From positions 1 to 10,669 of the forward strand of contig QFNK01000034.1 of assembly GCA_003240795.1 (NCBI GenBank): a DNA stretch of 10,669 nucleotides, read 5' to 3'. Below, piece by piece: positions 1 to 6,612 of this stretch (its first letter is position 1; each line of letters begins with the position of its first letter). A model generated the notes under the pieces. The model made no database searches. It was given only the letters and a program-made list of their open reading frames with translations, and had not been told where the DNA came from. This DNA comes from Micavibrio aeruginosavorus (GTDB lineage Bacteria; Pseudomonadota; Alphaproteobacteria; Micavibrionales; Micavibrionaceae). The position numbers and the translations under genes are program-made.

Positions 1-1162
1 GCCTGTCGCCGGCTCGCATATTATGGGCAAAAGACTCTGCCAGCTCTTTGCCGACGACCTTTAAAAATCCATAGCCGTGCGGCTGAAAGAATATATGAAC
101 GCGCCCCGAAAATTCATGCAGCGCGCCCAAGGATGCGGCGATCTTGTCCGGATTGTGCGCAAAATCGTCGATGACGGTAATTCCGTTCGCATTGCCAACA
201 ACTTCCAAACGGCGGCGAATACCGGAAAAGCCGGACAGGAGCCTGACAGCGTCCGCCATCTCGACACCGGCCGCGCAAGCGGCGGTCAAAGCGGCCAGCG
301 CGTTTGAAAGGTTGTGACGGCCGGGTACGTGCAGGCGCAGTTGATGTTCATGGCCGTTGTAATGGATCGTCGCGGAAACACCATCGGGATGCACAGCAAT
401 ATCCGACGCCGTGACGTCGGCCTTTCGTCCCTTCATGGAATATGTGAGCGCGCCTTTGGCATATTCGCCCGCCGCTTCCAGCACGGCATCCTCGTCCGCA
501 TTCAGAACCACGCGCTTGGCATGGGACAAAAACCCAGCGAACATCGGCACCAATTCGGACATGGGTTGATGGTCGAGCGTAATGTTGTGAAGAACCGCAA
601 TGTCGGGGCGGTATGTCGCCACGGCTTCGGCGCCGTCGCTTTCATCCACCTCGCTGACGAAGATTTCGCCCTGTCCGACGAACGCGGTGGCATAGGGGTT
701 TTCATATATGTAGTTGCGGAAGATTCCGCCGTTCATGACGGTCGGGTCAAGCCCTGCTTCTTTCAGGATATAGCCCGTCATGCCCGTGGTGGTGGTCTTG
801 CCGCTTGTCCCTGCAATGGCGATGCGCTTACCGCCTTCGTTGAACAGGCGTACCAGCATCTCGACACGGGTGATAATTTTGATGCCTTTGGCTTTTGCGG
901 CGGCGATATCGGGAACGGTATCTTCGACCGCTTTGGAAATCACGACTTCGTCCAGTGCGGACGAAATGCCGGAGCCGTCCTGCGGATGAAGCTTTATACC
1001 CTGTGCGCTGATCCAGGCGAATTTTTCCGGTGTACGCCCCTGATCATAAGACCGGTCGGAGCCGGAAACGTCATGCCCCATGCCTTTTAAAATGACGGCA
1101 AGCGGCAACATGCCGCTGCCGCCTATACCGCATATGAAATAATGCCTGGGAGTGAATGCCAC
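1..1162 (-). CDS. Mur ligase family protein, MurC/Mpl-like (partial, C-terminus outside window)
   Basis: An ATP-dependent amino-acid or peptide ligase acting on UDP-N-acetylmuramate in the cytoplasm. About 387 codons are visible; MurC and Mpl are usually 450-490 residues, so roughly the last 60-100 residues lie beyond the left edge. Seen in order: an N-terminal Rossmann-type nucleotide loop (CGIGGSGM, residues 11-18) followed by SGSD (33-36); the Mur P-loop GTSGKTTTTG (118-127); the acidic motif EVDESDG (171-177); the central-domain motif NITLDH (193-198); and the C-terminal-domain region GIRRRLEVVG...DDFAHNP (about 314-338) followed by FFQPHGYG (358-365). The start must be the GTG at 1162, because an in-frame TAA (the stop of the upstream gene) lies only one codon before it. 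The P-loop has Ser where MurC and Mpl normally have His. FQPH recalls MurC and DDFAHNP recalls Mpl, so the exact substrate (L-Ala or recycled tripeptide) is undecided. Confidence 0.85.
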   Translation of the reverse strand, partial: MAFTPRHYFICGIGGSGMLPLAVILKGMGHDVSGSDRSYDQGRTPEKFAWISAQGIKLHPQDGSGISSALDEVVISKAVEDTVPDIAAAKAKGIKIITRVEMLVRLFNEGGKRIAIAGTSGKTTTTGMTGYILKEAGLDPTVMNGGIFRNYIYENPYATAFVGQGEIFVSEVDESDGAEAVATYRPDIAVLHNITLDHQPMSELVPMFAGFLSHAKRVVLNADEDAVLEAAGEYAKGALTYSMKGRKADVTASDIAVHPDGVSATIHYNGHEHQLRLHVPGRHNLSNALAALTAACAAGVEMADAVRLLSGFSGIRRRLEVVGNANGITVIDDFAHNPDKIAASLGALHEFSGRVHIFFQPHGYGFLKVVGKELAESFAHNMRAGDR

Positions 1163-1165
1163 GGT

Positions 1166-1906
1166 TTACTGATTGCCGCCGAACACGGTCGGGTTCATGG
1201 CGCGGGTCAGGCTTTCGCTGTTTCCACCGCGCGGAACCTGCGGCGTTATCGGTGCTGGAGACCATGCGCCGTTCGGGTTCGACAGATGTCCGCCCTGCGC
1301 ACCCGTTGCGCCGGTAGATGCCGGCGGCATTGAGGTTATGTCGGGAGAGCCCATCGGTGCGCGGGAGAAAGGATTGTTTCCTTCCATGCCCATACCCGTA
1401 CGGTTGATCTCGCGTTTCTGATAAACACTGTCATTTTCTATACGCAGTGTGCCAGGGGTGTAATCCTCGATCTTCTGGTCATAGGGGTTTGGATAGGACA
1501 GATCATGATATTCGGGCAGGCCATAGCCAGGCGCAGGGCCGGAGAAGTCCACCGTGAATTTTTCCGGGTATTCGTACAGGCCATTCGAGAAATGGTCATA
1601 CGTCACGCCGGGGACCACGCCATTCGCCACGTTCGCGGCGGACCATCCGTTGAGTTCACGCGGGATGACAAAAGATTTATGACGGTTTCCGGCACCGTAG
1701 CAGTCAACCTTCATGTCATGTTCAGAGCGCATGATGCTCAAGGTCTCGCCGTTCTTGATCTTGTATTTCACGCCGTTGTCGATCGTGCATTCCGCCTCGT
1801 CAACGCCCGTGGCGATGAAGGTAATGTCCTGCGTCTGCCCTTTTATAAGGGTTCCGCATCCGGCAAGAAGCAGCAAAGGAAGAATGAGAGTTTTTTTAAA
1901 GGACAT
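1166..1906 (-). CDS. Predicted outer-membrane lipoprotein, function unknown
   Basis: A 246-residue secreted protein. Residues 1-17 form a lipoprotein signal: basic n-region (FKK), hydrophobic stretch and lipobox LAGC with the acylated Cys at 17. Gly at +2 gives no inner-membrane retention signal, so the outer membrane is the likely site. Residues 18-122 look like a compact beta-rich domain (GTLIKGQTQDITF..., C40 and C69 possibly disulfide-bonded, then GNR, NVANGVVPG, YDHFSNGLYEYP), a pattern I associate with small alphaproteobacterial lipoproteins of unknown role. From about residue 175 the protein is rich in Pro, Gly, Asn and Ser and probably disordered, perhaps a periplasmic linker. The gene follows clpB by 105 bases and its stop lies 3 bases from the Mur ligase start, so the two are probably co-transcribed. 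The Shine-Dalgarno is weak. An envelope role is inferred from the neighbour only. Confidence 0.8.
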   Translation of the reverse strand: MSFKKTLILPLLLLAGCGTLIKGQTQDITFIATGVDEAECTIDNGVKYKIKNGETLSIMRSEHDMKVDCYGAGNRHKSFVIPRELNGWSAANVANGVVPGVTYDHFSNGLYEYPEKFTVDFSGPAPGYGLPEYHDLSYPNPYDQKIEDYTPGTLRIENDSVYQKREINRTGMGMEGNNPFSRAPMGSPDITSMPPASTGATGAQGGHLSNPNGAWSPAPITPQVPRGGNSESLTRAMNPTVFGGNQ

Positions 1907-1922
1907 TGGACAGCCCGAAATG

Positions 1923-1981
1923 CAAGGAAGGAGTTTTTAGAATCAAATACATATCAAAAGTACCTGAAAGCCCCTTCCTTG
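1923..1981. repeat. Inverted repeat between clpB and the lipoprotein gene
   Basis: Perfect 9-base arms CAAGGAAGG (1923-1931) and CCTTCCTTG (1973-1981) enclose a 41-base AT-rich spacer. It lies in the 105-base gap between clpB and the lipoprotein gene. No T-tract follows the stem on the minus strand, so it does not look like a normal intrinsic terminator. It may be an mRNA stem or an operator pair, or chance. Confidence 0.4.
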
Positions 1982-2006
1982 ACAATTCCTGAGATTCCGT
2001 CAATTC

Positions 2007-2024
2007 GGCGGCTATGCGGCCGCC
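2007..2024 (-). repeat. GC-rich hairpin containing the clpB stop codon
   Basis: On the minus strand GGCGGC, a loop CGCATA and GCCGCC form a perfect 6-base-pair stem across the last codons of clpB; the TAG stop straddles the loop and the second arm. No T-run follows, so it is at best a 3' stabilising or pausing structure. Part of the symmetry comes from the alanine codons of the C-terminus. Confidence 0.35.
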
Positions 2025-4621
2025 TTGTCCTTGGCACCCGGCGGCTGGATGGCGAAATCCAGATGATCGCCCTTCATGGACACGGATACGTTTGCACCGT
2101 CCTCAACTTTTCCTTCGAGGATAAGTTCGGCGAGGCGGTTTTGCAGTTCCGTCTGTATCACGCGTTTCAGGGGCCGGGCGCCGTAGGCAGGGTCGTAGCC
2201 TTTGTTGGCGATCCACTGCTTGGCGGAAGGCTCGACCGTCAGGCCGACCTGACGCGCGGCCAGAAGTTTGTAGAGATAGCCAAGCTGGATATCGACAATA
2301 CCCGTCATCTGGTCACGGCCAAGGCGGCGGAACAGAAGGATTTCATCGAGGCGGTTCAGGAATTCCGGACGGAAGGCCGCGCGAACGGCATCCATGACCC
2401 TTTCCCGGGCCTGCTCCACGTCCGCGCCGTCTTCCAGACTGACCAGATGCTCAGCGCCGAGGTTTGAGGTCATGATCAGCACAGTATTCGTGAAATCAAC
2501 GGTACGCCCCTGACCATCGGTCAGGCGGCCATCGTCCAAGACTTGAAGCAGGATATTGAAGACATCCGGGTGCGCCTTTTCAACCTCGTCGAACAGCACA
2601 ACCTGATACGGGCGGCGACGTACGGCTTCTGTCAGCGCGCCGCCTTCCTCATAGCCGACATAGCCCGGAGGGGCGCCGATCAGACGGGCAACCGAATGTT
2701 TTTCCATATATTCTGACATGTCCATCCGGACCATGGCCGTGTCGTCATCAAACAGAAATTCGGCCAGGGCCTTGGTCAGCTCCGTTTTCCCGACCCCGGT
2801 TGTACCCAGGAACAGGAAAGAGCCGATCGGACGGTTCGGGGATTGAAGCCCTGCGCGGGCGCGGCGTACGGCGTTGGCGACGGATTTGACCGCCGCGTCC
2901 TGACCCACGACACGTTCTTTCAGCTTGTCTTCCATGCCGAGCAGCTTGGCGCGTTCGCCCTCCAGCATCTTATCGACCGGAATACCGGTCCATTTGGAGA
3001 CAACCGCCGCGATATCGCTATCGGTCACTTCCTCGTTGATCATACCGGCATTGCCAAGCTTGGCAGCTTCGGCGAGCCTTTGCTCCAGTTCAGGAATTTT
3101 CGCATATTTCAGCTCGCTGGCCTTGCCCCAGTCGGAATTACGTTCGGCCTGCTCCAGCTCGATGCGGGCGCGGTCGAGCTCTTCCGTGACTTTCTGGGAC
3201 GCGTTCAGCTTTTCCTTCTCCGCCATCCACTGGCCGGTCAGGTCGGCGGAGCGTTTTTCGAGCTGGGACAGCTCCTCATCCAGACGTACGAGGCGGTCTC
3301 TGGAACCGGCGTCCTTTTCCTTGGACAGGGCTTCGCGCTCGATTTTCAGCTGTACGATACGGCGGTCCAGCTCGTCGATGGCTTCCGGTTTGGAATCCAC
3401 CTGCATCCGCAAGCGTGAGGACGCTTCGTCCACAAGGTCAATCGCCTTGTCAGGCAGGAAGCGGTCGGTGATGTAGCGGTTCGACAAAGTCGCAGCGGAG
3501 ACGATAGCAGAATCAAGGATACGTACACCGTGGTGGGCCTCGTACTTCTCCTTTAGACCGCGGAGGATGGAGATTGTGTCCTCCACAGTGGGTTCGGACA
3601 CGAAAACAGGCTGGAATCGGCGTGCAAGGGCGGCGTCTTTTTCAATGTGCTTTCTGTACTCGTCCAGCGTTGTAGCGCCGACCATATGCAGTTCGCCGCG
3701 CGCGAGGGCGGGTTTCAGCATATTTGACGCATCCATGGCGCCGTCAGCCTTGCCCGCACCGACCAGCGTGTGCAGCTCATCCAGAAACAGGATGATTTCC
3801 CCCGTGGCATTCTTGATTTCGTCCAGAACGGCCTTCAGGCGCTCTTCAAACTCCCCGCGAAACTTGGCGCCGGCAACCATGGAGCCGAGATCCAGCGACA
3901 TCAGGCGTTTGCCCTTCAGCGATTCCGGCACGTCGCCTTTAACGATACGCAAGGCAAGGCCTTCAATAATGGCGGTTTTTCCAACGCCCGGCTCCCCGAT
4001 CAGGACAGGGTTGTTCTTTGTCCGGCGGGAGAGAATCTGTATCGTACGGCGGATTTCCTCGTCACGGCTGATAATCGGATCAAGCTTCCCATCGCGGGCG
4101 TCCTTGGTCAGGTCACGGGCATATTTTGCCAGCGCCTCGAAATTGTCCTCCGCCGTGGCAGAGTCCGCCGTACGTCCCTTGCGCATGGCATTGATAGCCT
4201 CGTTCACCGCCTGCGGCGTGATGCGGGATTCAGCGATAATGCCGCCCATTTCAGACGCGGGACGCGACATTGTCATGGATTGGAAAATACGCTCGACAGT
4301 GACGTACTTGTCTCCCGCTTTTTCAGCTAAAGACAATGCGTTATCAAGCGTTTTTGAGAGATCGGTTGAGATGCGAAGGCCGCCCGCGCCAGCGCCGCTG
4401 ACCTGCGGCAGTTTGGCCAGGGACGTTTCAATAGCCTTTTTCATGCGTGCGGCATCGCCACCGGATGACTGGATCAGGCGCTCGGTGAGGCCGTCTTCAT
4501 CCTCCAACATCACTTTCAAGAGATGTTCCGGCTCCAGCGACTGGTGGTTGTTGCGCATCGCAAGCGTCTGCGCCTTTTGAAGTACGGCTTTCGATTTTTC
4601 GGTAAAACGGTCAAATTCCAT
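2012..4621 (-). CDS. clpB: ATP-dependent chaperone ClpB (Hsp100 disaggregase)
   Basis: Hexameric cytoplasmic AAA+ machine that, with DnaK/DnaJ/GrpE, pulls polypeptides out of aggregates after heat stress. At 869 residues it matches the family (857 in E. coli). Domains seen: Clp N-domain with two repeats (1 to about 145); NBD1 with Walker A GEPGVGKT (209-216), Walker B ILFLDE (277-282) and arginine fingers R334/R335; the coiled-coil middle domain (about 405-525) that separates ClpB from ClpA and ClpC; NBD2 with Walker A GTTGVGKT (606-613), Walker B VVLFDE (674-679), pore loop GYVG (653-656), arginine finger R757 and sensor-2 GARPLKR (814-820). There is no ClpP-binding loop of the IGF/L type, as expected. 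Pore loop 1 reads GAKFRGEF, Phe254 replacing the usual Tyr. The start is supported by GAGGA at 4626-4630, five bases upstream of the ATG. The gene has its own upstream region behind a terminator, so it is probably transcribed independently. Confidence 0.98.
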   Translation of the reverse strand: MEFDRFTEKSKAVLQKAQTLAMRNNHQSLEPEHLLKVMLEDEDGLTERLIQSSGGDAARMKKAIETSLAKLPQVSGAGAGGLRISTDLSKTLDNALSLAEKAGDKYVTVERIFQSMTMSRPASEMGGIIAESRITPQAVNEAINAMRKGRTADSATAEDNFEALAKYARDLTKDARDGKLDPIISRDEEIRRTIQILSRRTKNNPVLIGEPGVGKTAIIEGLALRIVKGDVPESLKGKRLMSLDLGSMVAGAKFRGEFEERLKAVLDEIKNATGEIILFLDELHTLVGAGKADGAMDASNMLKPALARGELHMVGATTLDEYRKHIEKDAALARRFQPVFVSEPTVEDTISILRGLKEKYEAHHGVRILDSAIVSAATLSNRYITDRFLPDKAIDLVDEASSRLRMQVDSKPEAIDELDRRIVQLKIEREALSKEKDAGSRDRLVRLDEELSQLEKRSADLTGQWMAEKEKLNASQKVTEELDRARIELEQAERNSDWGKASELKYAKIPELEQRLAEAAKLGNAGMINEEVTDSDIAAVVSKWTGIPVDKMLEGERAKLLGMEDKLKERVVGQDAAVKSVANAVRRARAGLQSPNRPIGSFLFLGTTGVGKTELTKALAEFLFDDDTAMVRMDMSEYMEKHSVARLIGAPPGYVGYEEGGALTEAVRRRPYQVVLFDEVEKAHPDVFNILLQVLDDGRLTDGQGRTVDFTNTVLIMTSNLGAEHLVSLEDGADVEQARERVMDAVRAAFRPEFLNRLDEILLFRRLGRDQMTGIVDIQLGYLYKLLAARQVGLTVEPSAKQWIANKGYDPAYGARPLKRVIQTELQNRLAELILEGKVEDGANVSVSMKGDHLDFAIQPPGAKDKAAA

Positions 4622-4648
4622 GAGATCCTCGTATGAAGCAATCTAGTG

Positions 4649-4674
4649 TTACAGGGTTGCCCGCCTTCATCAAG
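4649..4674 (-). promoter_or_regulatory. Candidate heat-shock (RpoH) promoter of clpB
   Basis: On the minus strand CTTGAT (4674-4669) is followed after 12 bases by CCCTGTAA (4656-4649), resembling the RpoH elements CTTGAA and CCCCATNT; the spacer is about one base short of the E. coli range. Transcription would start roughly 20 bases upstream of the clpB ATG, leaving room for the ribosome site. A 6-base inverted repeat, TGCCCG (4658-4663) and CGGGCA (4677-4682), brackets the -35 element. Assignment rests on motif and gene identity only. Confidence 0.35.
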
Positions 4675-4784
4675 CACGGGCATTTAGGGACGACGGATTA
4701 TTCGCCGCTCCTTTACACATTATCTAACATTCAGGCTGTCACGCTCAAGAGTTATCGGGAAAAATATGAAAGACCGCGCGCATT

Positions 4785-4812
4785 AAAAAAGCGGACGATA
4801 TGCCCGCTTTTT
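4785..4812 (-). terminator. Intrinsic terminator of the DUF4167 gene (probably bidirectional)
   Basis: On the minus strand AAAAAGCGG and CCGCTTTTT form a 9-base-pair stem with a 9-base loop, running into TTTTTTAATG. It starts 36 bases after the DUF4167 stop codon and separates that gene from the clpB control region. Its T-run in the plus direction (TTTTTATT) means it could also stop plus-strand transcription. Confidence 0.8.
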
Positions 4813-4847
4813 ATTGATAAACAATGCTTTAGATAAAGACGTTAAAC

Positions 4848-5306
4848 CTAAACGCTCTCGAGCTCATCCTGATTGGCGTAGGAGGGCGTACGGACTTCCG
4901 CGCCTTCCTCCACTTTAACTTCACCGCCCAAGATGCTGGAAGGCAAGGACAAATCGTCACCGTCCGTAGCAGATTCTCCGCCGTCTGCAGAGACGTACGC
5001 ATTGGCAGGACGCGGTGCATGCTGGAACTCATCAGCCCAGGTATTGATGATGCGCTGATAATGCTCGGCATGTTGCAGGTAGCTTTCGGCGAGAATGGAG
5101 TCACCTATCGATGATGCATCCTTTGCCAAAGCGAGGTATTTCTCACAAACCTGGTGCGCGGTGCCACGAATACGTACATCCGGGCCGTTGCTGTCAAAAA
5201 TCTGGTTACGATTGTGTGTTGGACGACGCTGGCCGTTATGCCCGCCTTGTCCGCCTTGCCCGTGGCCGCGGTTGCGGGATCGTCTGCCTGAAGCTCCATG
5301 TCTCAT
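4848..5306 (-). CDS. DUF4167 domain protein
   Basis: A 152-residue cytoplasmic protein of an alphaproteobacterial family without an assigned function that I can vouch for. Residues 1-34 are Arg, Gly, His and Gln rich (GRRSRNRGHGQGGQGG...), a composition typical of RNA-binding tails. Residues 34-90 hold the conserved family core: NQIFDSNGPDVRIRGTA, then an amphipathic helical part AHQVCEKYLALAKDASSIGDSILAESYLQHAEHY. The C-terminus (about 105-152) is acidic and low in complexity. It is short; many relatives have much longer tails. The ATG at 5306 is preceded by AGGGAAG at normal spacing. It lies 236 bases downstream of prmC with its own candidate control region, and a terminator follows it. The neighbourhood (prfA, prmC, clpB) and the basic tail hint at a role linked to RNA, ribosomes or translation, but this is inference. 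Confidence 0.9.
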   Translation of the reverse strand: MRHGASGRRSRNRGHGQGGQGGHNGQRRPTHNRNQIFDSNGPDVRIRGTAHQVCEKYLALAKDASSIGDSILAESYLQHAEHYQRIINTWADEFQHAPRPANAYVSADGGESATDGDDLSLPSSILGGEVKVEEGAEVRTPSYANQDELESV

Positions 5307-5362
5307 CGTTATTCTTCCCTAACGTCTTTGAATCTGGTTCATTTTTTCTTTTTATCAACAGA

Positions 5363-5406
5363 ATCATACACAGGTACAACCATACCTGATTTGCGTACAG
5401 GTTGTA
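5363..5406 (-). promoter_or_regulatory. Candidate control region of the DUF4167 gene with nested inverted repeats
   Basis: CAGGTACAACCATACCTG (5371-5388) is an inverted repeat with 6-base arms and a 6-base spacer. It sits next to a minus-strand -10-like TATGAT (5368-5363). A second pair, TACAACC (5375-5381) and GGTTGTA (5400-5406), uses part of the first, so the two stems cannot form together. No good -35 matches TATGAT. The arrangement suits an operator or a short regulatory leader; neither is proven. Confidence 0.35.
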
Positions 5407-5457
5407 TAGCGAAAGTGAATCTATCTTAAAAAGACTGTCTTTCTTACCGGCTCCCCG

Positions 5458-5486
5458 GCTCATCGACCGACAGCGCTGTCATGAGC
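5458..5486. repeat. Nested palindrome downstream of prmC
   Basis: GACAGCGCTGTC (5469-5480) is a perfect 12-base palindrome. It is framed by GCTCAT (5458-5463) and ATGAGC (5481-5486), which are also complementary, with five unpaired bases (CGACC) on one side. The structure lies about 55 bases past the prmC stop codon. No T-run follows it directly, though AAAGACAGTCTTTTT lies nearby on the minus strand (about 5425-5439), so it could be part of a weak 3' end. Confidence 0.45.
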
Positions 5487-5542
5487 AAGCAGACCTTAGC
5501 AAGCGGTTTCGATTCGGATCAACGGGGGCAGCAAAGTTATTT

Positions 5543-6406
5543 TCACTTTTCCCCATGGGTGATTTCCACCACCCGGATCACGCCGCCAAGGTCCCTATGT
5601 GAGTCGCGTACGCACATATTAGAGTCGTCCACGAGTCGTGCAAGCTCTTTTTCCTGCCCGATGCCGATTTCGAAGAGTGCAGTACCGCCACAGGCCAGAT
5701 GTTTTTTCAAATCACCCAGAATTATTTTATACGCGTCAAAGCCATCTATGCCCCCTGTCAGGGCGATCATCGGGTCAAAATCCCGCACATCTGGCGCGAG
5801 ACCGGCGATATCCGATTCCGGAATATAAGGCGGATTCGAGGTAATAAGATCAAAGGATTCGGCGCCCTTTATGCCTTCCCACCATGATCCCAGCCGGAAT
5901 TCCATACGATCCGCCACACCGTGGCGCACGGCATTTGCCCTGGCAACCTCCAGCGCGCCGGGGTTGATATCTACAGCCACGGCGGCCGCCATGGGCAATC
6001 CGGATAAAAGGGCGATTGGAATGCAGCCTGTACCGGTTCCCAGGTCAAGGATGCGTATCGGACGATCGCCCAACGCGCATGCCAGCTTCAGGGCCGCCTC
6101 GACCAGTGTTTCCGTGTCCGCACGGGGGTCCAGAGTATCCGGCGTGACCTTGAAAAGCAGACTCCAGAATTCACGCTCCCCCGCGATGCGGGAAACAGGC
6201 TCCCCTCTCAACCGACGAGAGAGCATTTCTTCTATCTTTTCAATGAGTTCCGCCGAAAGGGGTTCAGGGCCCCGCATAATCAGGTCAGTGTCGGAAAAAT
6301 TACCCCCCTGCCGCATCAAAATACGGGCATCGAGCGCGGGCGTTTCAGCCCCCGATTCCTCCAGCGCCTTTCTGATACGGCGCATCATCTGATCTAGAGT
6401 TTCCAT
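5543..6406 (-). CDS. prmC: Peptide chain release factor N5-glutamine methyltransferase (PrmC/HemK)
   Basis: Transfers a methyl group from S-adenosylmethionine to the Gln of the GGQ motif in release factors RF1 and RF2. The 287 residues match the family (277 in E. coli). Seen: an N-terminal helical substrate-binding domain (1 to about 80); PRADTE (94-99), the family's PRPDTE signature; the SAM loop LDLGTGTGCI (120-129); acidic motif VDINPGAL (145-152); and the catalytic NPPYIP (191-196), whose Asn-Pro-Pro-Tyr holds the target glutamine. The frame stays open to an ATG at 6544, adding 46 residues rich in Arg and Tyr that do not look like PrmC. I prefer METLDQMM at 6406 because that is where homology begins and the best promoter lies between the two. 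Neither start has a clear Shine-Dalgarno. Its substrate gene prfA is nearby but separated by two plus-strand genes. Confidence 0.95.
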   Translation of the reverse strand: METLDQMMRRIRKALEESGAETPALDARILMRQGGNFSDTDLIMRGPEPLSAELIEKIEEMLSRRLRGEPVSRIAGEREFWSLLFKVTPDTLDPRADTETLVEAALKLACALGDRPIRILDLGTGTGCIPIALLSGLPMAAAVAVDINPGALEVARANAVRHGVADRMEFRLGSWWEGIKGAESFDLITSNPPYIPESDIAGLAPDVRDFDPMIALTGGIDGFDAYKIILGDLKKHLACGGTALFEIGIGQEKELARLVDDSNMCVRDSHRDLGGVIRVVEITHGEK

Positions 6407-6523
6407 GCGGTCTTTTAACACGGGAAGCGGAATTGACGAGCGAAGATATATTTTTCGTAATCTTAATACCCTTTTCTTCCATGCCCCACGCTCTATCCAT
6501 CGGCGACCATAATCCGCTCTAGG

Positions 6524-6553
6524 ATAAAATTCACAGACATTCATAATTTACAA
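6524..6553 (-). promoter_or_regulatory. Candidate promoter of prmC
   Basis: On the minus strand TTGTAA (6553-6548), 18 bases, TTTTAT (6529-6524), near the sigma-70 pattern. Start would be about 6517, giving a leader of about 110 bases to the ATG at 6406 and excluding the longer 6544 start. It is back to back with the promoter proposed for the hydrolase gene. Confidence 0.35.
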
Positions 6554-6578
6554 TTAATCTTGTATTGAGCTCGCCATC

Positions 6579-6607
6579 TTGACATAACTAAAGCCCGATC
6601 CTACAAA
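6579..6607 (+). promoter_or_regulatory. Candidate promoter of the hydrolase gene, leaderless layout
   Basis: A perfect TTGACA (6579-6584), exactly 17 bases, then TACAAA (6602-6607, four of six to TATAAT). The expected transcription start (about 6613-6615) falls on the ATG at 6613, and no Shine-Dalgarno precedes that ATG. Confidence 0.5.
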
Positions 6608-6612
6608 GCGTG

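Noticed and set aside
314..1090. Long plus-strand open frame of about 258 codons
   Set aside because: It lies opposite the Mur ligase, which has all family motifs in order; the plus-strand product is Cys/His/Arg-rich with no recognisable domain.
1505..2467. Plus-strand open frame of about 320 codons across the lipoprotein and clpB 3' end
   Set aside because: It is antisense to two well-supported genes and spans their intergenic gap; the product has no motif.
3567..4580. Plus-strand open frame of about 337 codons within clpB
   Set aside because: A Ser/Arg-rich shadow of clpB, typical of the frame opposite a GC-biased gene.
4633..4836. Small plus-strand frame of 67 codons between clpB and the DUF4167 gene
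   Set aside because: It runs through the terminator and the clpB control region and has no family features.
5236..5463. Small minus-strand frame of 75 codons overlapping the DUF4167 start
   Set aside because: It covers the candidate control region and overlaps a supported gene in another frame; the product looks random.
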